A DNA stretch of 64,000 bases from Clostridia bacterium (GTDB lineage Bacteria > Bacillota > Clostridia > Oscillospirales > CAG-382), in the NCBI GenBank assembly GCA_017429165.1, contig JAFRPL010000015.1, forward strand, positions 55,725 through 119,724. The letters run 5' to 3'. Each line of letters begins with the position of its first letter. The first letter of the stretch is position 1. The position numbers and the translations under genes were made by a program. Of the stretch, positions 15,803-25,663 are shown in pieces. The notes below the pieces were generated by a model. That model did no database searches and had not been told where the DNA came from. It saw nothing but the letters and a program-made list of their open reading frames with translations.

Positions 15803-16891
15803 ATGATCGATTACACCAAAAAACCGGAATACCATTACCGCCCGGCGAAGGGATGGATAAACGATCCCAACGGGCTGGTATACTACGACGGAAGATACCA
15901 CGTGTTTTATCAGCACGCTCCGGATTACGAAACGCCCTGGAACCAGCCGATGCACTGGGGCCACGCCGCGACGGAAGATTTCATCCACTGGGAGGAGCTC
16001 CCCGTGGCCCTTACGCCCGGCGAGCCGTACGACGGCGGCGGATGCTGGTCCGGCACGGCGATCGTCAAGGACGGCAGACTGTATCTGTTTTACGCGGCCA
16101 TATCCGCGGTCTCGGCAGCGGCGCTGGCGTTTTCGGATACCGGGACGCGCTTTGTCAAATACGCCCGCAACCCCGTCATCCCCACGTTCCCGCCGGAAGG
16201 CGGCCCCGATTTCCGCGACCCCGCGGTGGGGCGCATAGGCGGGATGTACTACTGCGTTATGGCTTCCGGGAACCCCAAAAAGAAGACCGGGAACCTGCTG
16301 CTTTATAAAAGCTCCGACCTTTTGAGCTGGGAATATTCCGGCGTTATGTGCGAATGGGAAAACTGCAAGTACGCAGAATGCCCCTCGTTCATGCAGGCGG
16401 AAGACGGGCTGTGCCTGCTTTCGGCTTCGGTGTGCCCCAACGACCGCGGACACTATTTCAGCGTAATGTACGGTACGTTCGAAAACGGCAGGTTCGACGT
16501 AAAATATTCGGCGTGCCCGGACAAAGGCCCCGACCAGTACGCGGGGCAGGTGTTCCGCGACCATCTGGGCAGGAACATACTCATAACGTGGATCCCGGGC
16601 TGGAATTACGCCGGTTATGCCGAAAAAGATATAGGCTGTATGTCTGTCCCGCGCGAGCTTAAGTGCAAAGACGGCGTGATCACCGCGTTCCCGGTGGAAG
16701 AAGTGCGTCACCTGCTCAAAAGCGAAGATCCCGCGCTCAGGCGCACCGCGACCGGTTTCACCGTGGAGCGGCAGGGAAGAGAGCCCTGCGTGTACGAAGG
16801 CGAGATACGCGACCTTCAGCTGATACGCGACGGATATATACTTGAAGTCTTCGTCAACGGCGGCGAAGAGGTGTATTCAATACTGCTCTGA
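15803..16891 (+). CDS. GH32 beta-fructofuranosidase, short form
   Basis: 362 residues. Hydrolyses beta-fructosides such as sucrose or fructans. The three GH32 signatures are present: WINDPNG with the nucleophile Asp21, FRDP with the transition-state Asp139, and AECP with the acid/base Glu192. No signal peptide, so it acts in the cytoplasm. The five-bladed propeller fits in residues 1-290; the C-terminal sandwich is much shorter than usual (normal length is 450-500). The start at 15803 follows a GAGG site and gives MIDYTKKPEYHYRP, the normal family beginning; the frame is open upstream but without family sequence. Confidence 0.9.
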   Translation: MIDYTKKPEYHYRPAKGWINDPNGLVYYDGRYHVFYQHAPDYETPWNQPMHWGHAATEDFIHWEELPVALTPGEPYDGGGCWSGTAIVKDGRLYLFYAAISAVSAAALAFSDTGTRFVKYARNPVIPTFPPEGGPDFRDPAVGRIGGMYYCVMASGNPKKKTGNLLLYKSSDLLSWEYSGVMCEWENCKYAECPSFMQAEDGLCLLSASVCPNDRGHYFSVMYGTFENGRFDVKYSACPDKGPDQYAGQVFRDHLGRNILITWIPGWNYAGYAEKDIGCMSVPRELKCKDGVITAFPVEEVRHLLKSEDPALRRTATGFTVERQGREPCVYEGEIRDLQLIRDGYILEVFVNGGEEVYSILL

Positions 16892-16897
16892 TAATGG

Positions 16898-16928
16898 AAA
16901 AAAAGCACGCGAAAACGCGTGCTTTTTT
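16898..16928. terminator. Bidirectional terminator between GH32 and GH28-like genes
   Basis: AAAAAAAGCACGCG pairs with CGCGTGCTTTTTT around a 4-base loop; both converging genes end within 12 bases of it. Confidence 0.9.
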
Positions 16929-16939
16929 ATTCTGCCGTT

Positions 16940-18124
16940 TCATTCTATCGTTCCGTCGTTTTCCACGATTTGGCAGTCGGAATAAACGCGGCGCGCTGAA
17001 AAGTTCTTTATTTTCCCGCCGTTTTTTATGAACGGGAATCCTTTGCCGGTCAAATCCGTTTGTTCGCAGTCGCTTATCGAAAATCCGGTGATCTCTGTTC
17101 CGGAATCGATCCCCACCGTGGGGAGCGGGCAGCGTGTCTCGTGCCTTATAAGCCCCGAAATGCGCAGATTTTTGATATCCAGCCCGGTCTTTATCGCAAT
17201 GAACGGTTCGTAGTTTCCGGGAACGTCGACCGTGCCTTCGCAAAACGAAGCCGCCACGTTTTCTATGGTGATATTTTCCATTTTGCCTCTTTTCCCGTGG
17301 GGCTCGTAATACTGGCTCATGGTGATGCAGTATACATAAAAGCTGCCGTAAATATCGCTTATATGCACGTTCTTTATCGGTGTGGAGACCGAAAGAAACC
17401 GTACCGCCGAATGGCATTTTTCGGCGAATATGCCCTTTACCGTCATATTATCGATGGGGCCGAAACAGCCGTCGTCTGTCGTGAACGCCAGAAGGTCGTC
17501 GTGGCAGGCGCCTTTCAGATCGCTGATAAATCCGTTTTTGCAGCCGCCTTCGATATGGACGCCGTCCAGATTCCACAGCTTGGGGCTGCCTTCGGTAAAA
17601 TCAAATGTTATATGCTCAATTGTAAAATCCTCTATATACGCCAGCTGCACGCCGTACACTACGGGGTTGCGGATAGTCAGATCTTTGAACATGAAATTCT
17701 TTATTCCGCGGAATCTGAAGCACATCCCCGAGTAACCGTCGTAAAACTTACCGCTTGCCGGGGTGTAGCCGTCGCGTTCGCGTTCTTCCCATGTCGTAAG
17801 CCCGTTTGGCATTTTGAAATGATACGGGTTCTGCCATTGGTCGTTGTGGTCCATATCCCATATGCCGCCGGAAATACATATATTCACGTTTCCGTTCTCA
17901 GTATCGGAATTGGTCGCCATAAGCGAATTCGCGCCCGGAAGCAGCTTTATCACCGCAAACCGCGGCAGCCGCAGCTCCTGGTTGGAATTCAATTTCAGCG
18001 CCCCGCTCAGGCGGTAGCAGCTGCGCGGCGAAGGCAGTTCCACCAGCGGCGCGCCGGAATCGAGCATTTCCTGTATGGCGGGCCTGTCGTCGCGCACGCC
18101 GTCGCCGTAAAGCTCATAAGCCAT
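16940..18124 (-). CDS. GH28-like right-handed beta-helix protein
   Basis: 394 residues from the ATG at 18124 (AAGGAG site 9 bases before). The start YELYGDGVRDDRPAIQEML is the usual pectate-lyase/polygalacturonase N-terminus, followed by repeated beta-helix rungs. NLDGVHIEG corresponds to the GH28 NTD segment and CHDDLLAF to the catalytic DD pair, but the GHG and RIK signatures are not evident. No signal peptide. It may act on an intracellular galacturonate or related oligosaccharide, or have a changed specificity. Convergent with the GH32 gene. Confidence 0.75.
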   Translation of the reverse strand: MAYELYGDGVRDDRPAIQEMLDSGAPLVELPSPRSCYRLSGALKLNSNQELRLPRFAVIKLLPGANSLMATNSDTENGNVNICISGGIWDMDHNDQWQNPYHFKMPNGLTTWEERERDGYTPASGKFYDGYSGMCFRFRGIKNFMFKDLTIRNPVVYGVQLAYIEDFTIEHITFDFTEGSPKLWNLDGVHIEGGCKNGFISDLKGACHDDLLAFTTDDGCFGPIDNMTVKGIFAEKCHSAVRFLSVSTPIKNVHISDIYGSFYVYCITMSQYYEPHGKRGKMENITIENVAASFCEGTVDVPGNYEPFIAIKTGLDIKNLRISGLIRHETRCPLPTVGIDSGTEITGFSISDCEQTDLTGKGFPFIKNGGKIKNFSARRVYSDCQIVENDGTIE

Positions 18125-18305
18125 ATTTTTCAACTCCTTCGAACGCCGTCAAGAAAAGCCGGGCGCATTGCGCGCGTATTATCCTTGCTTTAATGCGTTC
18201 ACAAATGCATATTATCACACGCGCGCAGAAAAGTCAACATATAATTAATCGCCGCGCGCCGTATGATTCCGGCAGGCGGTAAAAAGCACGATATTTGCTT
18301 TCTTG

Positions 18306-18334
18306 TTGACTTATCTGCCATCTTGTGTTAAAAT
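18306..18334 (+). promoter_or_regulatory. Promoter of the acyltransferase gene
   Basis: TTGACT, 17-bp spacer, TAAAAT, ending 27 bases before the ATG at 18362. Confidence 0.75.
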
Positions 18335-18361
18335 ATCAAAAAAAGTAAGAAGTGAGTCGGT

Positions 18362-19222
18362 ATGAACAGAGAGTATTTCGATCCGCGCCCAACCGAATAT
18401 CCGTTCCCAAAAGACACTTGCGCCCATTATCTGGTGGTAAAAAAGGATAACGGCACGGTGTTCGATAAGGATTATCCCTACGTGGACCGTTCGCGCCGTA
18501 TGCGTTTCAAACAGGCGGTAATGCGCTTTTTGCTTTATTTCATAGCGTTCCCCGTCGCGTCCGTGCGGATGGGGCTGCGCGTAAAGGGCAGAAAGAACCT
18601 CAAAATACATAAAAAAGAGCTGCAGAACGGTTTTGTCTCGTGCTGCAACCACGTGCATCTGTGGGATTTCATCTGCGTGATGTGCGCGCTCCGCCCGGTC
18701 AAGCCGTATCTGCTGGCGTGGGCCAAGAACGTGCGCGGCGAAAACGGCGCGCTTATGCGCATGGTGCGCGCCATCCCCATACCCGAAAACGATCCGCACG
18801 CGCTCAGCGCCATTAATTCCGCGCTCAGCGGGCTTTTCGCCGAACATCAGGCGCTGCACATCTACGCCGAAGGCAGTATGTGGGAATACTACCGTCCCGT
18901 GCGGCCGTTCAAGACCGGCATGGCGTATATCGCGTGCAAAAACAAAGTCCCCGTGCTGCCCATGGCGTTTTCGTACCGCCGCCCGGGGTTCATACGGCGC
19001 AGGATCTTCCGCCAGAAGGCGCTTTTCACGCTCACGCTGGGCGAACCGCAGTTCGCAGATACCGCGCTGGGGCGCGAGGAAATGCGCGTGGAGCTCACCC
19101 GCCGCTGCCACGGAGAAGTGTGCCGTCTCGCCGGGTTCGGCGAAGGCGAAAACATCTATCCGCCGGTGTATGACGGTTCGCGCCGTATAGATTATTATCC
19201 TATTGAAATTGCCGAAAAGTGA
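18362..19222 (+). CDS. PlsC-like 1-acylglycerol-phosphate acyltransferase
   Basis: 286 residues. One hydrophobic segment near residues 55-75 anchors it to the membrane. The acyltransferase box NHVHLWD (NHx4D) at about residue 97-103 carries the catalytic His and Asp; the second block IYAEGSMWEYYRPVRPFKTG contains the EG..R substrate site. It would acylate lysophosphatidate in phospholipid synthesis. Single-gene transcript with its own promoter and terminator (19230-19264). Confidence 0.85.
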   Translation: MNREYFDPRPTEYPFPKDTCAHYLVVKKDNGTVFDKDYPYVDRSRRMRFKQAVMRFLLYFIAFPVASVRMGLRVKGRKNLKIHKKELQNGFVSCCNHVHLWDFICVMCALRPVKPYLLAWAKNVRGENGALMRMVRAIPIPENDPHALSAINSALSGLFAEHQALHIYAEGSMWEYYRPVRPFKTGMAYIACKNKVPVLPMAFSYRRPGFIRRRIFRQKALFTLTLGEPQFADTALGREEMRVELTRRCHGEVCRLAGFGEGENIYPPVYDGSRRIDYYPIEIAEK

Positions 19223-19229
19223 ATATTAC

Positions 19230-19264
19230 GCCGCCGCGCTCCGAACACGCGGCGGCAGTTTTTG
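19230..19264 (+). terminator. Terminator after the acyltransferase gene
   Basis: GCCGCCGCG pairs with CGCGGCGGC (19230-19238 with 19248-19256), followed by AGTTTTTG. Confidence 0.85.
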
Positions 19265-19274
19265 TATTTATATA

Positions 19275-19302
19275 TTGACATATAAACAAAAAACTGTATA
19301 AT
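19275..19302 (+). promoter_or_regulatory. Promoter of the GH42-like gene
   Basis: TTGACA, 16-bp spacer, TATAAT. Both hexamers are perfect; the ATG at 19351 follows a GGGAGG site. Confidence 0.8.
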
Positions 19303-19350
19303 TGGTTATAAACAGCAATACACTGCGTTCCCACCGGGAGGTATTACAAA

Positions 19351-22300
19351 ATGAAGAAATATGCTGTACGGATCCTTTGCGCCGCGCTCGCGGCGGCGTT
19401 CATATTCAGCGCCGCGGCCATAGGCGCCCGGGGAGAAGAAAAGGAGGCAACCGTTATGAAGATAGCGGTGTTTGACGGACTGACCGCAAAAGGCAGCGCG
19501 CCCTACGACGCGCAGGCGCTCGCCGCGCTGTTCAGGGAAGCGGGGTACGAATCCGACGTCATCGACGCCGCCGTGCTTTCCGCTCGCGAGCAATTTTCGG
19601 CAAAGTTGTACGATCTGCTCATGATACCCACCGGTGCGGCGTTCCCGTATTCGGCGGTCGATAATTTCAAGAAATTCATGCGCGAAGGCGGACGGCTCAT
19701 CACGTCCGGCGGTTTCGCGTTTTCCGAGATGGTATATCCCGAGACTTCCGGGGGCAGCATCGGGCTTGGCGGAATGATCCGTTCGGACAGTATTTCGCAG
19801 TCGCCGTGCCTTTACCGGACGATACCGGCTTCCAAATTCAAGCAGGGCGTCAAATATACCATATCGCTCGATTCCAGATTCGAAAGCGTTTCCACGGAAA
19901 AAGGCCTGGCGCACAATTCTCTGTACGTGTACGGCGCCGGCGGGAGCCTGCTCAGCTGGAAAGACTTCGTCGCCGTTACTAACGGCAATTCCGATTGGGA
20001 CCGCAAATCTTATACCTTCACGGTGCCTTCCAACGCCGACCATGTCGATATCCGCCTGGGGCTGTATATCGCATCGGGCACCCTGTATTTCGATAACGTC
20101 CGCATCAGCGGCGACGACGGCAGCGAGGTGTTTTTCGACGATATGGAAAGCGGCATCGGCGGCTGGTCCCGCACGGTGTACAGTAATCAGGTGGGTTACG
20201 ACACCGCCGAAGGCGTATTTTCCTCGTCCGATAAAGTCGCGGCGCTTTACGCCGGGACAGTCGGCACAAGCGGCTGCCGCTACGATATTTCCGACGCCGT
20301 GAGCGGCAGATCTTCGGTGAATGTGCGCTTCAGCTGCGAATACACCATTTCGGGCGGCAGGGTCGGCGCGCGCGTGATCTGCGGGGAAGGCGACGAACGG
20401 TACGAAATAAACCTGTTTACGGATACTTCGAGCGCCGGCTGGCACGATCACTGCGTTACGTTCGAGCCGGTGGCCGGCAAAAGCAAGGTCTATCTCGAAT
20501 TCTTTTTCGAAAACTCTTCCGGAAAGTTCTTTATAGATGAACTGTCGCTCACATCCGGAGAGACAGTGCTCCTCGCCGAGCACGACGGCGAACTCGCGCG
20601 CAAGACGTTCGGCGATGTGAACGCGACCGTGACGTCGCGTGAAAACGATCCGGCTTATCTCGCGTCCAACGATCCCACCAGCGTGGGCGACCTGCTGTTC
20701 TACGACGTTTCAACAGTCCCGCTCTTCGATACAGAGACGAAATATTCGGGCGCGGTCCGCATTTCCGCCGCCGAAGGGCAGGAAATATTCAAAGGCGACG
20801 TGCTTTCCGACGAAAACGGAATATCGGGCTACTCCGCCATCACCTGGGTGGGCAACAACCGCGGCAGATATCAGCCGCTGCTTTACGCGTACGATTCGCT
20901 CGGCCGCAAGGTCGGCGTGGCGGCGGCGGTGTTCCGCGCGTTCTATTCGCCTTCCGATTACGGCTATAACGGCGGCATAAAATACTGGGACGATTACAAG
21001 GGCGCAGGAGTGGGATTCTTCGGAGTCACCGACCGCGACCTGTTCGCACCCGGCAACACCGCGCTGCGTGAAGGACTCGTAAAACTCGCCGATACTCTAT
21101 GCGGAAAGATATATATCTGTTCCGCGGATAACGCGTACGACTGTTACCGCGCCGGCGAAAAACCGCGCGTGAGCGTGGCGCTCGAAAATCCGACCTCCGA
21201 AACGCTCGAATGCTTCGCCACCGTTAAAATCTCTTCCGAAGACACGGGCGAGACCGCGTACGAGGAGACCAAATCCGTAAAGATACCCAGGCACGCAAAA
21301 CGCACGCTTCGCTACGACGCCGTGGATATTGACATTTCGGCTGACGATTTCTGGCACGTGAGCGTCACGCTCGAATGCGGCGGCGGGCTCGCCGACAGCT
21401 ACGAATCCGGCTTTGTCGTATGGGACGAGGAAACGGTCGCCGCGGGTCCCAAATACACTTATCACGATAACTATATCTACCTCGTTCAGCCCGACGGCAC
21501 CGAAAAAGCCGTGTTCGTCTCCGGCGTGGACGACGGCGGCAACACCTTCGTCAACGAGGATCAGACCCCGCTGGTGTGGAAGAGCGATTTTGAACGCCGC
21601 CGCGACGCCGGCATACTGCTTTACGAAAACCTGCAGCAGTACCGCGATTACGGCGATTTCGCAAGGGTGTTCGAAAACGGATATCCCACCGAGCGCCATA
21701 TGCGCAAAGTTGACTGCGCGGTCTATCTGGCTCAGAAATACGGGCAGATCTATATGATGGGCATGCTGCTCGGCGCCAACTGCGGCGTCGACGACGCTCA
21801 GCTCGAAAAAGACAAGGAATACATATCAAAGATGGCGGCGCGTTATAAAGACGTTCCGGGCGTGATCTACTACCTGAACGGCGACCTCATAGTCAAGCCG
21901 ACCTCCGCCGTAAACCAGCTCTACCGCGAATTCCTCAAAGAGCGCTACGGCACCGACGAAAAGCTCGCCGAATGCCGCCCGGATCTCAAGAGCATAGATG
22001 CCGCAAAATACGACAGCGGCTATTCGTTCATCGGCGGCGGCTGGTCCGACCGCAAGGCGTACGATCAGAACCTGTTCCGCACTCATCTCATCAAGCGCTG
22101 GGCTAACGCGCTCACCGCTTCCGCAAAAGAAGCGGGCGGCGAAGATAAAGCCGTGCTGTGCGAATTTTTCTCCTGGCCTTCCGAAAGTATCGACGTCGAA
22201 CACGCCATAGGCGACCTCACTTATTCAAATATCGGATTTTTCGATAAGCTCGACGCGCTCACCGAAACGCTCGCCAACTCCGATCAGCGCGTGCGCGGAA

Positions 22301-23937
22301 AATCGTTCGGCGTGGGCGAATCAAACAAACGCACTCACCCGGATTTCGGAGAAACGCTCGACTATTACGCTTCGGGCAGCGAACGGTATTCCGAAGCGTA
22401 TCTGCGCGCTGTGTTCTACAACACGCTGGGCATGGGCGGCAACCATTATCAGGTCTGGTGCTTCAAGGACGAGACCAAGTACAATTTCCCGTGGGGGCTC
22501 ACATATATGCTTGCCGCGGGCGAACGCAACATATTCAACATCTACCGCAACCTCAACATACTTACGTCCACTGTCGAACCGGCCTACGTTTCGCCCGAGG
22601 TGGCGTTCCTCACTCCGGATTCGCTCAGAATGTCCGGCAGCCGCGGCTGGTACGTGGGGCATTACGCCACGCTGCGCGGCATCGATATGGCTCAGTCGCT
22701 GCTTGCCGATAACATACTTACCATAAACGAAAACGACTTGATCATACCCGAATCGGTCAAGGTCATCTACTATCCGCTTGCATTCACCGTGCCCGAAAAC
22801 GTCTATAACGCGCTGACCGAATTCGTAAAGAACGGCGGCACGCTGTATATCTCGGGCGATCCGGCGTACGAGCTCGATACTCGCACGCGCGAATACGGCG
22901 ACCGCGCCGAACAGCTCACCGGCACAAAGGTGACCAAAGTCATCTACGCCGGAGTCGACGACGCCGGAGCGGACGTCACATATACCACCGGTTCCGGCAA
23001 ACGCGACGGCAAACCCTGCGTCAAGATCGAACTTGCCGGAGCCAAAGCGATCTATTCCGACACTACGGGCAGCCCCGTGTTCACCGAATACTCGCTCGGC
23101 AGCGGCAAGGTGTACTATTCCACCGTCCCGGTCGAGATCGCTTCCAACACCTCCACCTATCTCGCCGACGTCGACCTGTACGAAAAAGTGCTCGCAGGTT
23201 CCGGGCTCCGGTATAACGCGGTCAGCGGCTCGGCGGCGGGTCTGCGCACCTCGGTGCTCCATCTCGCCGGCGGCGGCACGCTGCGCGTCATTTCCAACTC
23301 TTCCAATATCGATATCAAGACCGAATACAAATCGGGCGATACGACTTATTCGTTCCGCCTGGGCGGCTGGCAGACCGCGGCGTTCGTTGAAGACGCCGAA
23401 GGCAGGCTGGCGACGCTCGACGTTCCGACTGCGGTGCAGAAGAACGGCGAAAGGTTTATGACCAACGACTGCGCGGCGGTGCTCGTACCGCTGGACGGCG
23501 CTTTGCTGGAAAGCACCAAGCTGCTCGCCGTGCTCCCGGATTCGAGCGGAGGCTTTTCGTGCTACTGCGGCGCGTGGAACGATCCCGTCGCCGTGCGCGG
23601 CAGCGTGTATTACGGCGAATTCCTTAACGGCGGCGAAATATCCGTAAATTATAAGGGCGGCAGGCTTTCCATAGATTCCGCCCGCGAAGGCGAGATCATA
23701 ATCGTGTGCGAAAAAGGCGGGGAAGAAAACGCCGTTTCGGCGCTGCTCGGCGTACTCGGAATAAGCGATCCCGGAAAAACGCCGGCGGAAACCAGCTCCG
23801 GTGAGACCGTGTCCGGCGAGACGACTGAACCGGAAGGCGGCGCAAAAGCGCTCCCGTTCATCATAGCCGGCGCCGCCGCAGCGCTCATAGCCGCGGCAGC
23901 CGCGATCGTTATCGTCAAACGCAAAAAAAGCAAATAA
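19351..23937 (+). CDS. Giant cell-surface GH42-like glycoside hydrolase, 1528 aa
   Basis: Signal peptide (residues 1-30). Residues 33-125 form a flavodoxin/glutamine-amidotransferase-like domain (MKIAVFDGLTAKG, DLLMIPTGAAFPY, GGRLITSGG), of the kind usually found after a GH42 barrel. Two jelly-roll carbohydrate-binding-like domains follow (about 150-265 and 265-410, each ending FYFDN/FFIDE-like). The TIM barrel spans about 700-1080 with YYLNGD, LCEFFSWPSE and HYQVWCFKDE, and a second amidotransferase-like domain (about 1090-1250) includes VKVIYYPLAF and NGGTLYISGD. The C-terminus is a Thr/Glu-rich stalk and a transmembrane helix with a KRKKSK tail, without an LPxTG motif. Family resemblance is to GH42 beta-galactosidases; the substrate cannot be set. 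Confidence 0.7.
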   Translation: MKKYAVRILCAALAAAFIFSAAAIGARGEEKEATVMKIAVFDGLTAKGSAPYDAQALAALFREAGYESDVIDAAVLSAREQFSAKLYDLLMIPTGAAFPYSAVDNFKKFMREGGRLITSGGFAFSEMVYPETSGGSIGLGGMIRSDSISQSPCLYRTIPASKFKQGVKYTISLDSRFESVSTEKGLAHNSLYVYGAGGSLLSWKDFVAVTNGNSDWDRKSYTFTVPSNADHVDIRLGLYIASGTLYFDNVRISGDDGSEVFFDDMESGIGGWSRTVYSNQVGYDTAEGVFSSSDKVAALYAGTVGTSGCRYDISDAVSGRSSVNVRFSCEYTISGGRVGARVICGEGDERYEINLFTDTSSAGWHDHCVTFEPVAGKSKVYLEFFFENSSGKFFIDELSLTSGETVLLAEHDGELARKTFGDVNATVTSRENDPAYLASNDPTSVGDLLFYDVSTVPLFDTETKYSGAVRISAAEGQEIFKGDVLSDENGISGYSAITWVGNNRGRYQPLLYAYDSLGRKVGVAAAVFRAFYSPSDYGYNGGIKYWDDYKGAGVGFFGVTDRDLFAPGNTALREGLVKLADTLCGKIYICSADNAYDCYRAGEKPRVSVALENPTSETLECFATVKISSEDTGETAYEETKSVKIPRHAKRTLRYDAVDIDISADDFWHVSVTLECGGGLADSYESGFVVWDEETVAAGPKYTYHDNYIYLVQPDGTEKAVFVSGVDDGGNTFVNEDQTPLVWKSDFERRRDAGILLYENLQQYRDYGDFARVFENGYPTERHMRKVDCAVYLAQKYGQIYMMGMLLGANCGVDDAQLEKDKEYISKMAARYKDVPGVIYYLNGDLIVKPTSAVNQLYREFLKERYGTDEKLAECRPDLKSIDAAKYDSGYSFIGGGWSDRKAYDQNLFRTHLIKRWANALTASAKEAGGEDKAVLCEFFSWPSESIDVEHAIGDLTYSNIGFFDKLDALTETLANSDQRVRGKSFGVGESNKRTHPDFGETLDYYASGSERYSEAYLRAVFYNTLGMGGNHYQVWCFKDETKYNFPWGLTYMLAAGERNIFNIYRNLNILTSTVEPAYVSPEVAFLTPDSLRMSGSRGWYVGHYATLRGIDMAQSLLADNILTINENDLIIPESVKVIYYPLAFTVPENVYNALTEFVKNGGTLYISGDPAYELDTRTREYGDRAEQLTGTKVTKVIYAGVDDAGADVTYTTGSGKRDGKPCVKIELAGAKAIYSDTTGSPVFTEYSLGSGKVYYSTVPVEIASNTSTYLADVDLYEKVLAGSGLRYNAVSGSAAGLRTSVLHLAGGGTLRVISNSSNIDIKTEYKSGDTTYSFRLGGWQTAAFVEDAEGRLATLDVPTAVQKNGERFMTNDCAAVLVPLDGALLESTKLLAVLPDSSGGFSCYCGAWNDPVAVRGSVYYGEFLNGGEISVNYKGGRLSIDSAREGEIIIVCEKGGEENAVSALLGVLGISDPGKTPAETSSGETVSGETTEPEGGAKALPFIIAGAAAALIAAAAAIVIVKRKKSK

Positions 23938-23946
23938 TATAAAATA

Positions 23947-25572
23947 ATGAAAAGCAATCGCAGAAAGGTCGTGTCGTATCTTATGACAAATAAATACAGG
24001 ATCATATCGTTACTGATCGCGCTCGTTATGTGCTGCGCGCTGTTCGCGGCCTGCGGAGGCGGCGCAGACGAAAGCAACGCGCCTGAATCCGCCCCGCAGG
24101 ACGGATCGGAACAATCCGCCGGAAGCGCGGAACCCGCGTCCGGCGACGAAAGTCTTTCGCCCGAAGAACTGTATAACGTATATATGGGCGACGAATACGA
24201 CGGGATGACGTTCACGGTGTTCACTTCCGACGTCGACGAAGAGGCGCTTTCGGATATCGTATACAACACCGAAGCCGTCGGAGGGGAACTGCTTCCCGAC
24301 CGTATGAACAACGCGCTGCTCAACAGGCAGAACACGCTCAAGCAAAAGCTCGGCGTCGATCTTATGGAGATATATCACTACGATTCGGCGCGCCTGGGCA
24401 ACACCGCGCTCAACAAAGTGCGCGAAGCGATCCAGACCGGCTCGGACGAATTCCAGGCCGTGAACATCTCGCTTTACGATATGGGCACGCTTTCGCTCGA
24501 AGGCGATCTATACAATCTGTACGACGTGCCCGATTTTGAGCCCTCCAACCCCTGGTGGGATCAGACTTTCAACAACAGCGTCGAAATGTTCGGCAAGCTG
24601 TATTTCACCCACGGCGATATCGATTTCCGCACCAAGAACGCCATAACCTGCATACTCTATAACCGCACGCTGTGCGACAAGCTGGGGCTCGAAGATCCCG
24701 TCCAGCTCACCATAGACTACCAGTGGACGCTCGATAAATGCATACAGATCGCAAAATCGCTTTCCAACGACAAAGAAGGCGACGGCATAGATTATCTCGA
24801 CGATATCGGCTGGGCGGGCCAGTGGGACGATATGTACTATATGATGTACGGCTCCGGAATACGCATCCTCACGCCCGACGGCAGGGGCTACCCGCAGCTT
24901 TCGTTCTACGATGCCAAGACCGAAAACGTGGTCACCAAGGTCCTGGGTTTCATGGCGGATACCGAGCATTACATCAGCGGCAACGACCTGTGGAACAAGA
25001 CTCCCTGGAAATGGCCGATGGAAGCGCTGCTCGACGGATTTGCAAAGGGAAGATATATCTTCTTTGCCGGCGTGGTGGAACACGTCTTTATGCTCAAGGA
25101 AATGACCGACGAATTCGCCATTGTCCCTTCGCCCATGTATGACGAAAATCAGCAGCAGTATTACAGTCTGCTCAATACCTGGGGCGCCAACGCGTTCGGC
25201 GTCGCCATCAACGTGTCGGAAGGCAGTGAGCTCAGATTCGTGGGGCGCGTGCTCGACACGCTGGGGTATCTGAGCTGGAAAGAATACCCCGATTCGCTCG
25301 CGTACAACTATTACGAAGTGGTGCTCAAGAACCAGAAACTCACCACCGAGGAAAGCGAAAAGATGATAGACATCATCTTCAATTCCGCCGGATGCGAGAC
25401 CGGCGCCATTTATCAGGTCGGCGGAGCCAACCAGACGATCTACGATATGATCGCCAACGAACTTATGGCGAACAAGCGCACCGACGGTCTCGCCGCCGTA
25501 TACGACAGGAACAAGACGCGGTTCGAAGACAGCGTGCAGGATATTATCGACACCTTCAACGACCAGGATTGA
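23947..25572 (+). CDS. Extracellular solute-binding lipoprotein
   Basis: 541 residues. Family 1 sugar-binding protein of an ABC importer: signal sequence with lipobox LFAAC, an acidic Ser/Glu linker, then the binding fold (MTFTVFTSDVDEEALSD; QYYSLLNTWGANAFGVAIN). The start is uncertain: ATG 23947 has no ribosome site, while ATG 23983 (MTNKYRIISLL) gives a more normal signal peptide with an AGAAAGG 14 bases upstream. It follows the surface hydrolase by 9 bp and so probably binds its products. The transporter genes start 0.8 kb further on after a repeat-rich gap. Confidence 0.8.
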   Translation: MKSNRRKVVSYLMTNKYRIISLLIALVMCCALFAACGGGADESNAPESAPQDGSEQSAGSAEPASGDESLSPEELYNVYMGDEYDGMTFTVFTSDVDEEALSDIVYNTEAVGGELLPDRMNNALLNRQNTLKQKLGVDLMEIYHYDSARLGNTALNKVREAIQTGSDEFQAVNISLYDMGTLSLEGDLYNLYDVPDFEPSNPWWDQTFNNSVEMFGKLYFTHGDIDFRTKNAITCILYNRTLCDKLGLEDPVQLTIDYQWTLDKCIQIAKSLSNDKEGDGIDYLDDIGWAGQWDDMYYMMYGSGIRILTPDGRGYPQLSFYDAKTENVVTKVLGFMADTEHYISGNDLWNKTPWKWPMEALLDGFAKGRYIFFAGVVEHVFMLKEMTDEFAIVPSPMYDENQQQYYSLLNTWGANAFGVAINVSEGSELRFVGRVLDTLGYLSWKEYPDSLAYNYYEVVLKNQKLTTEESEKMIDIIFNSAGCETGAIYQVGGANQTIYDMIANELMANKRTDGLAAVYDRNKTRFEDSVQDIIDTFNDQD

Positions 25573-25624
25573 CCGCAGAGCGCATATAATCGGCGATTTA
25601 CCGCACCCGAATGAGATAATTTTT

Positions 25625-25663
25625 ACAAGGTTATACCAATAAACGTTTGGTATAACCTTGTTT
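25625..25663 (+). terminator. Terminator after the binding-protein gene
   Basis: Perfect 15-bp stem (25625-25639 with 25647-25661) followed by TTGTTTG. Confidence 0.85.

Noticed and set aside
20042..23461. Several long frames opposite or beside the GH42-like gene
   Set aside because: All are Ala/Arg/Pro-rich shadows; the 1528-codon frame has signal peptide, domains and membrane anchor.
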